NCBI GenBank assembly: GCA_965223835.1
Contig: OZ245022.1
Span: 248,001 to 312,000, forward strand
DNA: 64,000 nucleotides
Source of the DNA: CAVYXZ01 sp965223835
GTDB taxonomy: Bacteria; Chloroflexota; Anaerolineae; Aggregatilineales; Phototrophicaceae
Direction of reading: 5' to 3'
Shown in pieces: positions 25,014-34,174 of this stretch (positions are counted from its first letter, which is position 1; every line of letters starts with the position of its first letter). Below the pieces are notes generated by a model. It was not told the origin of the DNA. It did no database searches and saw only the letters and a list, made by a program, of their open reading frames with translations. A program made the position numbers and the translations under genes.

Positions 25014-25913
25014 ATGAGCCATTGGAAGTTAGCCTCAACGCCAGACGAAGCCAGCAAAGCGGTTGTGTTCTCCGGGGGTGCGAGCAACATTGTCGATTCA
25101 AAAGGCGACCTGGTACGGAACGAAGAACGGGACAAAATCAATGACTGGATTACCGAGCAGGGTATCTTCCTGTATGATCCCCAGGTTCATCCCGATACAC
25201 ATGGACGCGAATATGATTATGACATTGACCACAAGCTGGAAATGACCGCCCGTGATGCCGCCCGCATCAAAATTTTCGAGGTCTCGCCACGCACTTTTGG
25301 CGGTGTTACCAGCCTGGAAATCGCGGTTGATGAATTTAAAATCGATCAACCCTCCATCATTTTCTTTTCGGATGGCAATCACCAGAAAGATGTCATTCCG
25401 CTGCACTCCGAAGAAGGCTATCCGATTTTCGTCCCCTACATCGTCACCCATAATCAAGCGGCCATCCAGGCGCACTATCAGGAGATGATTAAAAACGCCA
25501 ACCGGATGCGGCGTTACATCATGCTTTTCGCGCAGGACATGTCCACGCTGACCGTGACCTTCGAGAATGTGTCGCACCCCGGCGACGTGACGATCTCGCC
25601 CCACCGGATGCACGCTGCCGATCTGTTCGCCGCGGTGGTTGATGCCGCTGGCGGCAAGCGGATCATGGTCAACTTTACCGGTGGGAAAGACGCGCGAGAT
25701 GAAAAAGGGAATCCGTTGCTGTTAGCACCAGAGCAGCCCACTGAGGCCGAACTCTATGCCTGGCTGGACCAGTACGTTGATGAGGGCAACGCGCTGCGCA
25801 AGGCGATCTGCGAACTGGTGCGGATTACGGTCTTTGTGCGCGTCGTCTATACCCAGAGCGCGGTCATCAATGCACTGGAAGACTTGATGCGAGTGAAGGG
25901 CTTAAGCGGTTAA
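25014..25913 (+). CDS. Unknown protein with possible nucleoside 2-deoxyribosyltransferase-like N-terminus
   Basis: 299 residues. An ATG at 25014 immediately follows a GTG, and either could start. The N-terminal 120 residues (VVFSGGASN, WITEQGIFLYDPQVHPDTHGREYDYDIDHKLEMTARDAA, PRTFGGVTSLEIA) recall the 2-deoxyribosyltransferase fold, in which the Glu of the last motif would be catalytic. The rest is not recognised and has several conserved-looking His and Trp residues. No signal peptide. It is divergent from the STAS-like gene and overlaps the following convergent gene by four bases. Confidence 0.5.
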   Translation: MSHWKLASTPDEASKAVVFSGGASNIVDSKGDLVRNEERDKINDWITEQGIFLYDPQVHPDTHGREYDYDIDHKLEMTARDAARIKIFEVSPRTFGGVTSLEIAVDEFKIDQPSIIFFSDGNHQKDVIPLHSEEGYPIFVPYIVTHNQAAIQAHYQEMIKNANRMRRYIMLFAQDMSTLTVTFENVSHPGDVTISPHRMHAADLFAAVVDAAGGKRIMVNFTGGKDARDEKGNPLLLAPEQPTEAELYAWLDQYVDEGNALRKAICELVRITVFVRVVYTQSAVINALEDLMRVKGLSG

Positions 25914-26533
25914 GGTCGAAACTTGCGTCCACATAACGTCACCACGAGCCGGGCCGCCTGCTCAACATCAGGCACAATTTTCGGCGATGATTGTTCATCA
26001 AGCAGCGATTGCACCCCCCACTGCCCCGCCTGTGGGTAGATGCGATACTCAGGTGTTTGCTGGGCGAGATATGCGTTTTCCAGCATGAAGGTGTAGCGAT
26101 TTTCGACCTTAGATTGCGATGTTGATGCTGTCAGAATACTGGGTTTAGCCAAGTCTGCGTCTACTACCGCTGTTATCCCATATCCGTGAAGTATTCCCAG
26201 CGCCATCACAATTTCCTGATAACTCTGTTCCCTATGTCCGCTTAACTTGAAAAAATTTTCTACTGCACAAATAACGGGTTTCAAATGCGGACTCGCGTTG
26301 ATTATTGGAAATGGGTGGCTAAACTCCGCAATCCACATTTGTTCATCGAAGAAAATACCAAAAGGGTTTATGAGAATTTCGACTTGAGATTTCCCAACCA
26401 ATCCTTTCGCCGTTGCACCACGAATTCGAATATCCCCTGTTGATTTCATTAATGCCACCACAAGACCAATACCCTCAAGATAGGCTTTAGCTTCTTCGAG
26501 TGTCATATCGACTGGCGCTTCAGGGTCGATCAT
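25910..26533 (-). CDS. Hypothetical protein
   Basis: 207 residues from the ATG at 26533. It begins MIDPEAPVDMTLEEAKAYLEGIGLVVALMKSTGDIRIRG, a soluble alpha/beta protein without signal peptide or membrane helix. It has an NPFGIFFDEQMWIAEF segment and a C-terminal half rich in Gln and Ser. No family recognised. It is more A/T-rich than surrounding genes and overlaps the preceding convergent gene by four bases, so a shared terminator is absent. Confidence 0.55.
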   Translation of the reverse strand: MIDPEAPVDMTLEEAKAYLEGIGLVVALMKSTGDIRIRGATAKGLVGKSQVEILINPFGIFFDEQMWIAEFSHPFPIINASPHLKPVICAVENFFKLSGHREQSYQEIVMALGILHGYGITAVVDADLAKPSILTASTSQSKVENRYTFMLENAYLAQQTPEYRIYPQAGQWGVQSLLDEQSSPKIVPDVEQAARLVVTLCGRKFRP

Positions 26534-26811
26534 TATGCCAATTCTGCCTCAATCATCTCATAATAACGGATAGGAATTTGCCCAGAAATTTAATGGCGCT
26601 GAAAGGTTTACGCTGATATTATAGGAGCGTTGCCTTGTTTGTTACTCAAAAAAATTCTTAATGCGCTCTATGCTTGCTGCAATATTACATCCCAGGCTCC
26701 ATCACCATCGCATATCCGCGTTATTCTCATGGTCAATACACGGCAATCGCGCCATTGAGCGTGTCTGCAAAGGTTACACGGTCAAACACCACTCAATCAG
26801 GAGGGAAGGTA

Positions 26812-27048
26812 TTGGGCACCTTATTTCAGTTAGCCTGGGCACGGCTGTTGGTCATTACCAGTGTAATTGGTGATGCTCAGGGCCGTTTAATCGCTCTGAT
26901 CTTTTATTTTACCATTCTCGTCCCATTTGGTATCGGGTCACGGCTGCTCACCGACCCTTTACGCCGCGACCTACCAGCAGGTGACTCCACCTGGGTGGAA
27001 CGAGATACCCTCATTCATACCCTTGACGAAGCAAAGAAGCAGGGCTAA
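26812..27048 (+). CDS. Small membrane protein, first gene of carbamoyltransferase unit
   Basis: 78 residues from a TTG at 26812, chosen because a perfect AGGAGG (26799-26804) lies seven bases before it. The frame is open further upstream but without a ribosome site. One long membrane segment is seen (ALIFYFTILVPFGIGSRLL), preceded by a hydrophobic LLVITSVIGDAQGR and followed by a soluble tail (DSTWVERDTLIHTLDEAKKQG). Small membrane partners of this kind accompany NodU/CmcH-like carbamoyltransferases in many genomes. The stop is three bases before the carbamoyltransferase start. Confidence 0.7.
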   Translation: MGTLFQLAWARLLVITSVIGDAQGRLIALIFYFTILVPFGIGSRLLTDPLRRDLPAGDSTWVERDTLIHTLDEAKKQG

Positions 27049-27051
27049 ACC

Positions 27052-28848
27052 ATGCACATTCTCGGCATATCGGCCTACTATCACGACTCCGCCGCCGCCT
27101 TGATTCACAACGGCGAACTGGTCGCAGCGGCGATGGAAGAACGGTTCACCCGCAAGAAACATGACAACGGCTTCCCTAAGTTGGCAATTGAATTCTGCTT
27201 AAAACAGGCAGGCATCACCGCCGATGATCTGGAATATGTCGTGTTCTACGAAAAACCGTTGATGAAGTTCGAGCGCATTCTGCTCACCACGCTGAACACC
27301 TTTCCGCAATCCAGTGGCGTCTGGCGCGAGGCGATGGTCAGCTGGTTGAAAGAAAAGCTGTGGGTCAAAAGCGCGATTGTGCGCGAACTGGGCGTTGGGC
27401 TGGATAAAGTCCTGTTCTGTGACCATCATATGAGCCATGCGGCCAGCGCGTTTTTTGCCAGTCCATTTAAAGAGGCGGCGGTGCTCACCGTCGACGGCGT
27501 TGGTGAATGGACCACCACCACGCTCGGCAAGGCCACCAGTGCCTGGGCCGATGGTTCGGGGAGTGCCCAGAACGATATTACCTTGTTCGAGGAGCAGCGT
27601 TTCCCGCATTCACTGGGTCTCCTGTACTCAGCATTTACCGCGTATCTGGGTTTCCGGGTGAATAACGGCGAGTACAAGGTGATGGGGATGGCCCCCTATG
27701 GCGAACCCAACTACGTCGATAAGATTGAAAAAGTCTTCCGGCGACACGGCGATGGCAGTTTTCACCTAAACCTCGATTACTTCAGCTATCAGCATTCGAC
27801 CGAACACAGCTTTAACAACAAATTCGTTGAATTGTTTGGCCCACCACGCGGTGCGGATGACGAATTCTTCACCCAACGCACTGACCCGATAACCTCCCAG
27901 CAGGACCCGGCAGGTGCCAAGCAGAATCAAATGTACGCCGACATAGCCGCCAGCGTGCAGTTTGTCCTGGAAGAAACGCTGATCGACATCGCGAAACACT
28001 TGCACCAGAAGACCGGTTTGAACAAGCTGGTGATGTCGGGCGGTGTGGCGCTAAACACCAAAGCCAACTGGCGCTTGCTGCAAGAGACGCCTTTCGAAGA
28101 AATCTATATCCAACCCGCCGCCGGTGATGATGGTGGGTCGTTGGGGGCCGCGCTGTGGGCCTATCATATGGTGCTGAACAAGCCCCGCAACTGGGTCATG
28201 CCCCACGCTTACTGGGGCCAATCATTCAGCATGGGCGAAATCAAGTCGGCAATGGACAGCCGGGGCATTAAGTACGAATCATTTGAGGACCGCGAAGACA
28301 AGCTGCTTGATACGGTCGTCGATGCCATGCTCGATAAGAAAGTCGTCGGCTTTTATCAGGGCCGCTTCGAGTGGGGGCCGCGGGCGCTGGGCAATCGCAG
28401 CATTCTGGCCGACCCGCGCGGCGCCGAGATGAAAGAGATCGTCAACACTAAAATCAAGTTCCGCGAACCGTTCCGCCCGTTTGCACCCGTTATCCTGCGG
28501 GAACGTTCGCCGGAATATTTTGAATACCCGGACGTGGCGAAGCACGAAATGCCGCGTTATATGCTGATCGTCAGCCCCATCAAGGGCGACAAACAGGATA
28601 AAATTCAGGCCGTCTGTCATGAAGGCACCGGGCGCTTGCAGGCAATTGACCGCGAAACCAACCCGCGCTACTATGATGTCGTCAGCAAGTTTGGCGAGGC
28701 TACCGGCGTGCCGGTCGTCTTGAACACGTCCTTTAACCTGCGGGGAGAACCGATTGTGACGACCCCGCTGGAGGCCTTTAATACGTTTAACAACAGTCAC
28801 ATTGATCTGCTCGTCATGGAGAATATTCTCGTTCGTAAACCGGAGTAA
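27052..28848 (+). CDS. NodU/CmcH-family O-carbamoyltransferase
   Basis: 598 residues, the usual length. The N-terminal YrdC/Kae1-type ASKHA domain starts MHILGISAYYHDSAAALI with EERFTRKKHDNGFP, DHHMSHAASAFF (metal-binding His residues) and VLTVDGVGEWTT. The C-terminal domain contains GRFEWGPRALGNRSILADPR, which binds carbamoyl phosphate or carbamoyl-AMP, and LNTSFNLRGEPIV. The enzyme makes carbamoyl-adenylate from carbamoyl phosphate and ATP and transfers the carbamoyl group to a hydroxyl. Together with its membrane-protein neighbours it probably modifies a cell-surface glycan or lipid; the acceptor is unknown. Confidence 0.93.
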   Translation: MHILGISAYYHDSAAALIHNGELVAAAMEERFTRKKHDNGFPKLAIEFCLKQAGITADDLEYVVFYEKPLMKFERILLTTLNTFPQSSGVWREAMVSWLKEKLWVKSAIVRELGVGLDKVLFCDHHMSHAASAFFASPFKEAAVLTVDGVGEWTTTTLGKATSAWADGSGSAQNDITLFEEQRFPHSLGLLYSAFTAYLGFRVNNGEYKVMGMAPYGEPNYVDKIEKVFRRHGDGSFHLNLDYFSYQHSTEHSFNNKFVELFGPPRGADDEFFTQRTDPITSQQDPAGAKQNQMYADIAASVQFVLEETLIDIAKHLHQKTGLNKLVMSGGVALNTKANWRLLQETPFEEIYIQPAAGDDGGSLGAALWAYHMVLNKPRNWVMPHAYWGQSFSMGEIKSAMDSRGIKYESFEDREDKLLDTVVDAMLDKKVVGFYQGRFEWGPRALGNRSILADPRGAEMKEIVNTKIKFREPFRPFAPVILRERSPEYFEYPDVAKHEMPRYMLIVSPIKGDKQDKIQAVCHEGTGRLQAIDRETNPRYYDVVSKFGEATGVPVVLNTSFNLRGEPIVTTPLEAFNTFNNSHIDLLVMENILVRKPE

Positions 28849-28862
28849 AGAGAGAAGATATT

Positions 28863-29033
28863 ATGCGTGGTTTCCTGGCACAACTCGGTGTCCTCGGTGA
28901 ATTACTCCAATTCCTGTGGGCACGCAAACTGTACTGGATCATTCCCATGATCGTCGTCCTGCTGGTGTTTGCTGTATTGATCATTCTCGGCAGTGCTGGG
29001 CCGGCAGCGCCGTTTATCTATACGCTGTTCTAG
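28863..29033 (+). CDS. DUF5989-type single-helix membrane protein
   Basis: 56 residues, MRGFLAQLGVLGELLQFLWARKLYWIIPM at its N-terminal side, then a transmembrane helix (VVLLVFAVLIILG) and a short tail ending FIYTLF. AGAGAAG precedes the ATG. This fits the small DUF5989 family, whose members (about 50 residues) sit next to carbamoyltransferases and show the same L.FLW.RK.W...P pattern. It lies 14 bases after the carbamoyltransferase and 11 before the next gene, so it is in the same operon. Probably a membrane anchor or complex subunit; function unproven. Confidence 0.85.
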   Translation: MRGFLAQLGVLGELLQFLWARKLYWIIPMIVVLLVFAVLIILGSAGPAAPFIYTLF

Positions 29034-29044
29034 GATAGACGACT

Positions 29045-29392
29045 ATGGAAAATGCACCGTTAGCACTGGGCATTGGCCTGGCCTTTGCTCTCACTTTGGG
29101 CGCATTGACAGCCCGCAGTTCAAACCGGCGTGAGCCGATTCACGGCGGCCCACTGGCCCAGTTGTTCCATTACATCGGTGCAGCGGGCGTGACCGGGACG
29201 TTGCCGGTGGTGCTGGCGAGTCTGATTCTGGGCGGTGGGTTTGAACTGGCGTTTCCGCTGGCCGTCAGCTTTATGATTACGTGCTTTGTGTCACTGGTCA
29301 TCTTCGCTGCAATTGAACAGCCCGCCAAGCTCAAAGTGGTCGATGAAGATCAAGGCTGGACCGAAGCCGACGCCCGCACATCGGGTTTGTAA
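29045..29392 (+). CDS. Small membrane protein, last gene of carbamoyltransferase unit
   Basis: 115 residues with three hydrophobic segments (about 5-22, 45-66 and 69-92) and an acidic tail (KLKVVDEDQGWTEADARTSGL). No family recognised. It follows the DUF5989 gene by 11 bases and precedes a strong intrinsic terminator, so it closes the operon. Its position suggests a role in presenting the carbamoylated product at the membrane, but this is inference. Confidence 0.65.
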   Translation: MENAPLALGIGLAFALTLGALTARSSNRREPIHGGPLAQLFHYIGAAGVTGTLPVVLASLILGGGFELAFPLAVSFMITCFVSLVIFAAIEQPAKLKVVDEDQGWTEADARTSGL

Positions 29393-29403
29393 AACACCAA
29401 CCT

Positions 29404-29436
29404 CAGGGCGATCTTCGCTGATTGCCCTGGATTTTT
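29404..29436 (+). terminator. Intrinsic terminator of the carbamoyltransferase operon
   Basis: CAGGGC (29404-29409) pairs with GCCCTG (29424-29429), extended inward by a G-T and ATC/GAT pairs around a six-base loop. It is followed by GATTTTTG. It lies 12 bases after the stop at 29392. Confidence 0.8.
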
Positions 29437-29446
29437 GTTCAGCGCA

Positions 29447-29932
29447 ATGCACGGATCACTTAAGATTCTGCTGGCAACAGTGCTATTCCTCGCAGCCTGT
29501 ACGGGTGCAGCCAACCCACTCCCGGACCCAACACTTGAGGCCCTGTACGCTAACCCCGTACAGCGGCCCGAATTTTTAACGGGCATTGAACAATCGCAAA
29601 ATGATCTGGTGTCCGCAGCACCGCTCATTTGTGCCTATATTTCTCAGGCGACACTCTGGGAAGCCACTGATACCGCCGACGCCCTCCAGTCGCACATCAT
29701 TAGCAACACGTTCTTCGTCATCGACGGCACACAAGTGAGGCCAGAATATGCATCGCAGGTTGGGGGTTTCGCATTGGATGAAGACGGCAAAGCCACTGAC
29801 AAATACTACCCACCCATTGAGTTCTGTGTCAGTCAGCCAGCGAATCCTGGCTTACATTCCATAACCATTACCACCTCCACTACTGCGAACGAGCAACGAT
29901 CCTATACATGGGCCATCAACATCCAGAACTAA
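29447..29932 (+). CDS. Predicted lipoprotein, unknown function
   Basis: 161 residues from the ATG at 29447. The N-terminus MHGSLKILLATVLFLAACTG is a lipoprotein signal with lipobox LAAC (cysteine at residue 18). The mature part has no recognised domain; it contains two further cysteines (LICAYIS and IEFCVSQ) that could pair. The start codon lies just after the operon terminator, so it is expressed from separate signals or by read-through. A longer start at 29435 would fall in the terminator tail. Confidence 0.65.
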   Translation: MHGSLKILLATVLFLAACTGAANPLPDPTLEALYANPVQRPEFLTGIEQSQNDLVSAAPLICAYISQATLWEATDTADALQSHIISNTFFVIDGTQVRPEYASQVGGFALDEDGKATDKYYPPIEFCVSQPANPGLHSITITTSTTANEQRSYTWAINIQN

Positions 29933-30018
29933 TCGCAACAGCCTCTCGTTTGTTCATTTGGTCACGCTCGATTACACTCTCCAGCAACTATGGCAACGAA
30001 ACGCGGGGGCAAAATTGT

Positions 30019-31047
30019 ATGAAAGCGGCAATCTACACCGGCATTCGCCAAATTGAAATTCAGGAAGTCGCCCAGTCAGAACCGGCTCCCGGCTATGTGC
30101 TGCTGGATACACAAACGACGGGCATCTGCGGCAGTGATCTCCACAACTATTTTGGTGAGTGGCAACCTGCACCCGGCATCGCGCAGGGGCATGAAACCTG
30201 CGGCGTGGTGGCGGCAGTCGGCCCCGGCGTGATTGGGTTTCAACCCGGTGATCTTGTCGTGACTGAGGTCGCTTCTCATTGTGGTGAGTGCGTCTACTGC
30301 CAGCAGGGACACTACAATCATTGTGTTCAGCGCAAGATCGGCTGGGATGGCGGCCATGGTGGCTTTGCCGAGTATACAACTGCCCATGCTTCCAGCGTGT
30401 TCAAATTACCGGAAAATTTTAGCTTCGAGCAAGGCGCACTGGTCGAACCGGTTGCCGTCTGCTACCGCGCATTGACCCAGGCCAGGGCTTCTTTTCAAGA
30501 TCGGGTCGCGGTCATCGGTGGCGGGACCATCGGCTTACTGACGTTAGCGGTTGCCAGGGCCGTCGGCGTGAAAGAAACGCTTATTACGGTCAAGTACCCA
30601 CACCAGGCGGCAATAGCCCGGAATTTTGGCGCGGATCACATCGTCAACATCGCCGACACGAACGTGCGGGAATATGTTGCTGATCACACCAACGGCCTCG
30701 GTATGGATGTGGTCATTGAAACGACCAGTAGCGCTGCTGCTTTTAACGACTCGCTTGCCATCGTTCGGCGTCGGGGAACCGTCGTGCTCGTTGGCGGTTA
30801 TCATCAGCCACTGGAAGTCGATCTGCGCAAACTCGTCTGGTCCGAACCGCTTGTGACCGGCTCCAATTGTTATGCCTACAGCGGGATGGTAAAAGATTTC
30901 GACGCCGCGATTGATCTGATCGCCACCGGTAAGGTCGACCCGACGCCGATCGTGACGCACCGCTTTCCCCTGGACCAGATTGCCGAGGCCTTTGCCATCG
31001 CCGCCGATAAATCCACTGGCTCGGTAAAGGTGCAGGTGACGCAATAG
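30019..31047 (+). CDS. Zinc-dependent medium-chain alcohol/polyol dehydrogenase
   Basis: 342 residues from the ATG at 30019. Catalytic zinc ligands are Cys37 (GICGSD), His58 and Glu59 (GHE). The structural zinc site has Cys88, Cys91, Cys94 and Cys102 (HCGECVYCQQGHYNHC). The Rossmann motif is RVAVIGGGTIGLL, and VGVKETLITVKYPHQ follows it. The size and pattern match the sorbitol/threonine dehydrogenase branch, and a sugar alcohol is the most likely substrate. It stands alone; the next gene begins 170 bases further with a different function. Confidence 0.88.
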   Translation: MKAAIYTGIRQIEIQEVAQSEPAPGYVLLDTQTTGICGSDLHNYFGEWQPAPGIAQGHETCGVVAAVGPGVIGFQPGDLVVTEVASHCGECVYCQQGHYNHCVQRKIGWDGGHGGFAEYTTAHASSVFKLPENFSFEQGALVEPVAVCYRALTQARASFQDRVAVIGGGTIGLLTLAVARAVGVKETLITVKYPHQAAIARNFGADHIVNIADTNVREYVADHTNGLGMDVVIETTSSAAAFNDSLAIVRRRGTVVLVGGYHQPLEVDLRKLVWSEPLVTGSNCYAYSGMVKDFDAAIDLIATGKVDPTPIVTHRFPLDQIAEAFAIAADKSTGSVKVQVTQ

Positions 31048-31218
31048 CAGTCAGCAGCTATAGCACTGCTAAGGTCCGCTGACCAGTGCGAGGCCGCAAC
31101 CTGACTTGAGACCAATCGCTATTGACCAAGAGCGAATGGCTTTGTTTGTTATGCACGTGTACGGTTTATCACCCACAATACAAACCATGATTTTGAACAT
31201 TAATCTGGGAGAACATTA

Positions 31219-32868
31219 GTGTCGAGTCCCACCACCCTCACAACCACGCACCGCCTGACCCGGCTGGATTTACTACTTGGTTTGGCATTGCTGATCGCGA
31301 CCAGTGCATTCGTCTTTTTGAACATCAATTTCTCCACCCTGCCGACGGAAGATGCGGCGATTTTGATGCATTATTCGCAAAACCTCGCTGCGGGTGAGGG
31401 GATTGTCTGGAACCGGGGCGAACCCCCGGTTGACGGCGCAACCGACTTTCTGCCGATGGTGCTAAACGCTGGTCTGATGTCGTTGGGCGCTTCATTGGAA
31501 GCCGCCCCACGCATTCTGGGGTTTATCGCGCACTTGCTGACGGTGTTGCTCATTTTTGTCGCCCTGCGCGTGCTGCACGATGCCAATCGCTGGTTGGCTT
31601 TGTTCACCGCCGCTTATCTGCTGGTTGGCCCCGGCGTTAGCTATATCGAGGTGAGCTTTCTCACGCCCGTCTTCGCCTTCACAACCGCTCTGGCCTGGTT
31701 TCTCGCCTTCCGCCTGAGCCAGCATTACAGTCATCGTCTGGCGTTCATCTTCTCACTGGCGGCACTCTTGATGGGTTTGGTCCGGCCTGAAGGAGTGCTC
31801 GTGGCCGGGTTCATGTTGCTGGCGTTGATCTTTTATCTTGGCATCCGCGCCTCGATCCCGCTGGTCTTAATTTTTGGCGGCATGTTCGCGGTACTGGGCG
31901 GTGGGTATTTTCTCTGGCGCTGGAGCTATTTTGGCTTTCCGTTACCCAACCCGTTCTACAAAAAGGGCGGTGGCACCCTTTATTTCGGCAGTCTTCGCCA
32001 GTCGATTGCCAACAGCATTAAACTGACGCTACCCTTCATCGCATTTCCCCTGCTCGGCTTCCGTTCGCGCGAACTCGTACGCCGGACCATCTTTGTGCTA
32101 ATCCCTGTCGGCGGCTATGTCGGCATGTGGGTCCTGCTCTCCGATGAGCAGAATTTCCTCATGCGCTTCCAGTACAGCCTGTTGCCCATCGTGCTGATCT
32201 CATGGCCCGTGTTTCTGAAAGATCTGGCTCAGGATTGGCATTTACCAACATTTGCGTCATTAACCCGTACCAATCAGATCACGGTCGGCATCCTGGCGCT
32301 GGCGGTGGCAATCGGTTCATTAGGCTACAACATTTTTCAAGCCCGTCAGAATCGGCTGCCCTCGTTCACCACCGTCGGCTACTACGACGTGGCAACCATC
32401 CTCAATGACTATTCCGGTCAAGGATACACCGCAGCGGTATCCGAGGCGGGCATCTTGCCCCTATATTCCGAATGGAATACGATCGACACCTGGGGCCTAA
32501 ACGATCAGTGGATTGCCCACAATGATGGCATTACCGCGGAGTATCTAGCGAAGCACACGCCCGAAGTCATTATGTTTCATGCGCCCGGTTACTCACCGCT
32601 GGTAGAACCGTATGGTGGCACGCCCTGGAACGAGATGACGCTCATTGTGAAGCAATATGCTGAGGATAATGACTATATTCTGGCGGGGGCCTTTGGCGTT
32701 TCGCCTTACCAGACTCACTACTATTACGTTCACCCGGATTTCCCGGACAGTGAGGAGATTGCGGTGCGAATACAATCCGTCGAATACACGTGGTTTGACG
32801 GTGACTCGGTTGGCTTCAACTTTGCCACTGTTTCCAATCGCCCGGTTGATGAAACTGAAACTGGTTAG
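31219..32868 (+). CDS. GT-C type integral membrane glycosyltransferase
   Basis: 549 residues from a GTG at 31219, with GGGAGA seven bases before it. About eleven hydrophobic helices are seen. The first outer loop carries the acidic motif PTEDAAILMHYSQNLAAGEG, typical of GT-C enzymes that use polyprenyl-phosphate sugars (compare DD or ED motifs in PMT/ArnT-like proteins). VRPEG follows in a later loop. The C-terminal 170 residues are a soluble external domain. It probably adds a sugar to a surface lipid, glycan or protein. Acceptor and sugar unknown. Confidence 0.75.
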   Translation: MSSPTTLTTTHRLTRLDLLLGLALLIATSAFVFLNINFSTLPTEDAAILMHYSQNLAAGEGIVWNRGEPPVDGATDFLPMVLNAGLMSLGASLEAAPRILGFIAHLLTVLLIFVALRVLHDANRWLALFTAAYLLVGPGVSYIEVSFLTPVFAFTTALAWFLAFRLSQHYSHRLAFIFSLAALLMGLVRPEGVLVAGFMLLALIFYLGIRASIPLVLIFGGMFAVLGGGYFLWRWSYFGFPLPNPFYKKGGGTLYFGSLRQSIANSIKLTLPFIAFPLLGFRSRELVRRTIFVLIPVGGYVGMWVLLSDEQNFLMRFQYSLLPIVLISWPVFLKDLAQDWHLPTFASLTRTNQITVGILALAVAIGSLGYNIFQARQNRLPSFTTVGYYDVATILNDYSGQGYTAAVSEAGILPLYSEWNTIDTWGLNDQWIAHNDGITAEYLAKHTPEVIMFHAPGYSPLVEPYGGTPWNEMTLIVKQYAEDNDYILAGAFGVSPYQTHYYYVHPDFPDSEEIAVRIQSVEYTWFDGDSVGFNFATVSNRPVDETETG

Positions 32869-32938
32869 CGTGAGTTTTGGATAAGCAAGGCTGTTGAAAA
32901 GCCTGGGAGCAGCAAGCGTTCCATCGCACAACCATCCA

Positions 32939-33373
32939 CTATCTTGATATTTGCCAGGTCCAGAATTCACCGCCGCGAAGGGAGGTATACTTCAGGCCGA
33001 GAGATGCGGCTAGAGGTCTGTAAGCGCCTCCCAGGAACAGATCCAGTTCATCCAGTGACAGGTGGAAGGCATTTACCATGTCTTTGGCCGGAAAATTAAC
33101 CGTGACCGTGGCCGAATTTCCATCTCCTTCCAGGTTTACCAGCAGCCCGCCTAATGAAACTGCGCTTAATGCTATGGTGCGGGCGAGTTCATTGGCAGGC
33201 ACTGTCGTTCGGTCGTCAAACCCGCGCGTTACATGGTCGCCACCATAACGCACCCAGTCGGCGATGGACGCCTCGTGTTGCTTCAGATAGGCCATGGTTG
33301 CCAGCAGCCAGAAGTTCGCCATGAACTGCGCAGATGACAAGAGTTCTTCATTCGAGAATTCTGCCTGGTCCAT
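32939..33373 (-). CDS. Hypothetical protein
   Basis: 144 residues from the ATG at 33373, with GAGG eight bases upstream. It is soluble and helical at the N-terminus (EELLSSAQFMANFWLLATMAYLKQHEASIADWVRYGGDHV), followed by a strand-rich part. No signal peptide and no recognised family; the helical start recalls bacterial DinB-like or L-2-amino-thiazoline sensor folds only loosely. It is convergent with the GT-C gene. A weak hairpin (AGGCT/AGCCT, 32888-32904) lies between them. Confidence 0.55.
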   Translation of the reverse strand: MDQAEFSNEELLSSAQFMANFWLLATMAYLKQHEASIADWVRYGGDHVTRGFDDRTTVPANELARTIALSAVSLGGLLVNLEGDGNSATVTVNFPAKDMVNAFHLSLDELDLFLGGAYRPLAASLGLKYTSLRGGEFWTWQISR

Positions 33374-33534
33374 GTAAACCTCGTGTTTTTCTCATTTGTC
33401 TGGGGAAACGCATGCTCGAGATGCCAAAAGCCTCGTTGAATTGACAACATAGGCTTTCGGCATTCTCTGATCGGTAAGTCACTTGACCCGCTTCTAAATT
33501 GCAATCAACGTTCGGTGAGCAGCACCCAATCACC

Positions 33535-34062
33535 CTACGCTGGCGCAGGCTCGACGAAGACCACCTCGCCAGAATAGAAAATGTCCGGTGAGGCTTCAGG
33601 GTCGTTGGGATTAAAGCCAGGTCCCCAGGCAATACCATGCCCCTGGAGATTCGCCAATTCGCCAGTACCGCTGAGAATCGTCCATTCACCAAACCATTCC
33701 GCGGTAGCCGCATGTCGTCTGTAGGTGGACATAATCACCATCGTGCCCTCATACTCGCCCAGCACGACGCCTTCAAACTCTGCCAGCAGCCACGCATCCC
33801 AAATGCCTGTTGCGCTTATGATGGCTCTGAACGGTGCGATCGCCGTTCCTTCAATGTCACCAGACCAGGTTTCGTCTTCAGTGGCATCAATATACTGGTT
33901 GCCCTCGATCTCTAAGGCTGCCAGAATCGCAGGCGTATAATCGAAGGTGCCAGATACAAGGATAGTCTGGGCGTCGGTCTCCTGGGCCTGTGCAAGCGGC
34001 AAGCCGAATATGAACGTAACGACCATGCATGCTAAAACAGTGAAGAAAGTATTCTTTTTCAT
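33535..34062 (-). CDS. Secreted beta-barrel-like protein (DUF3224-like)
   Basis: 175 residues with a clear signal peptide (MKKNTFFTVLACMVVTFIF, cleavage after AQA). The mature part is beta-rich: GTFDYTPAI, ETWSGDIEGTAI, FEGVVLGEYEGTMVIMS, GEWTILSGTGELANLQGHGIAWG. The GDIEGTA and GTGELANLQGHG pieces resemble the DUF3224/allene-oxide-cyclase-like barrel family. It is probably exported and binds a small ligand, but no function is known. It is encoded just downstream of the LuxR-type regulator on the same strand, separated by about 110 bases. Confidence 0.6.
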   Translation of the reverse strand: MKKNTFFTVLACMVVTFIFGLPLAQAQETDAQTILVSGTFDYTPAILAALEIEGNQYIDATEDETWSGDIEGTAIAPFRAIISATGIWDAWLLAEFEGVVLGEYEGTMVIMSTYRRHAATAEWFGEWTILSGTGELANLQGHGIAWGPGFNPNDPEASPDIFYSGEVVFVEPAPA

Positions 34063-34174
34063 TTCCTATGCCTTTTACTAGATGACGATTATCTAGAGCC
34101 TAAAGCTTCGACCAACGAAAGTCATCTAACTTTTGCCCTATTGGGGGTTCAATTCGGAGATTAACGGGGAGGCA

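Noticed and set aside
26674..26811. Longer start of the first carbamoyltransferase-operon gene
   Set aside because: The added residues are not hydrophobic or conserved in style and no ribosome site precedes 26674, whereas AGGAGG lies seven bases before the TTG at 26812.
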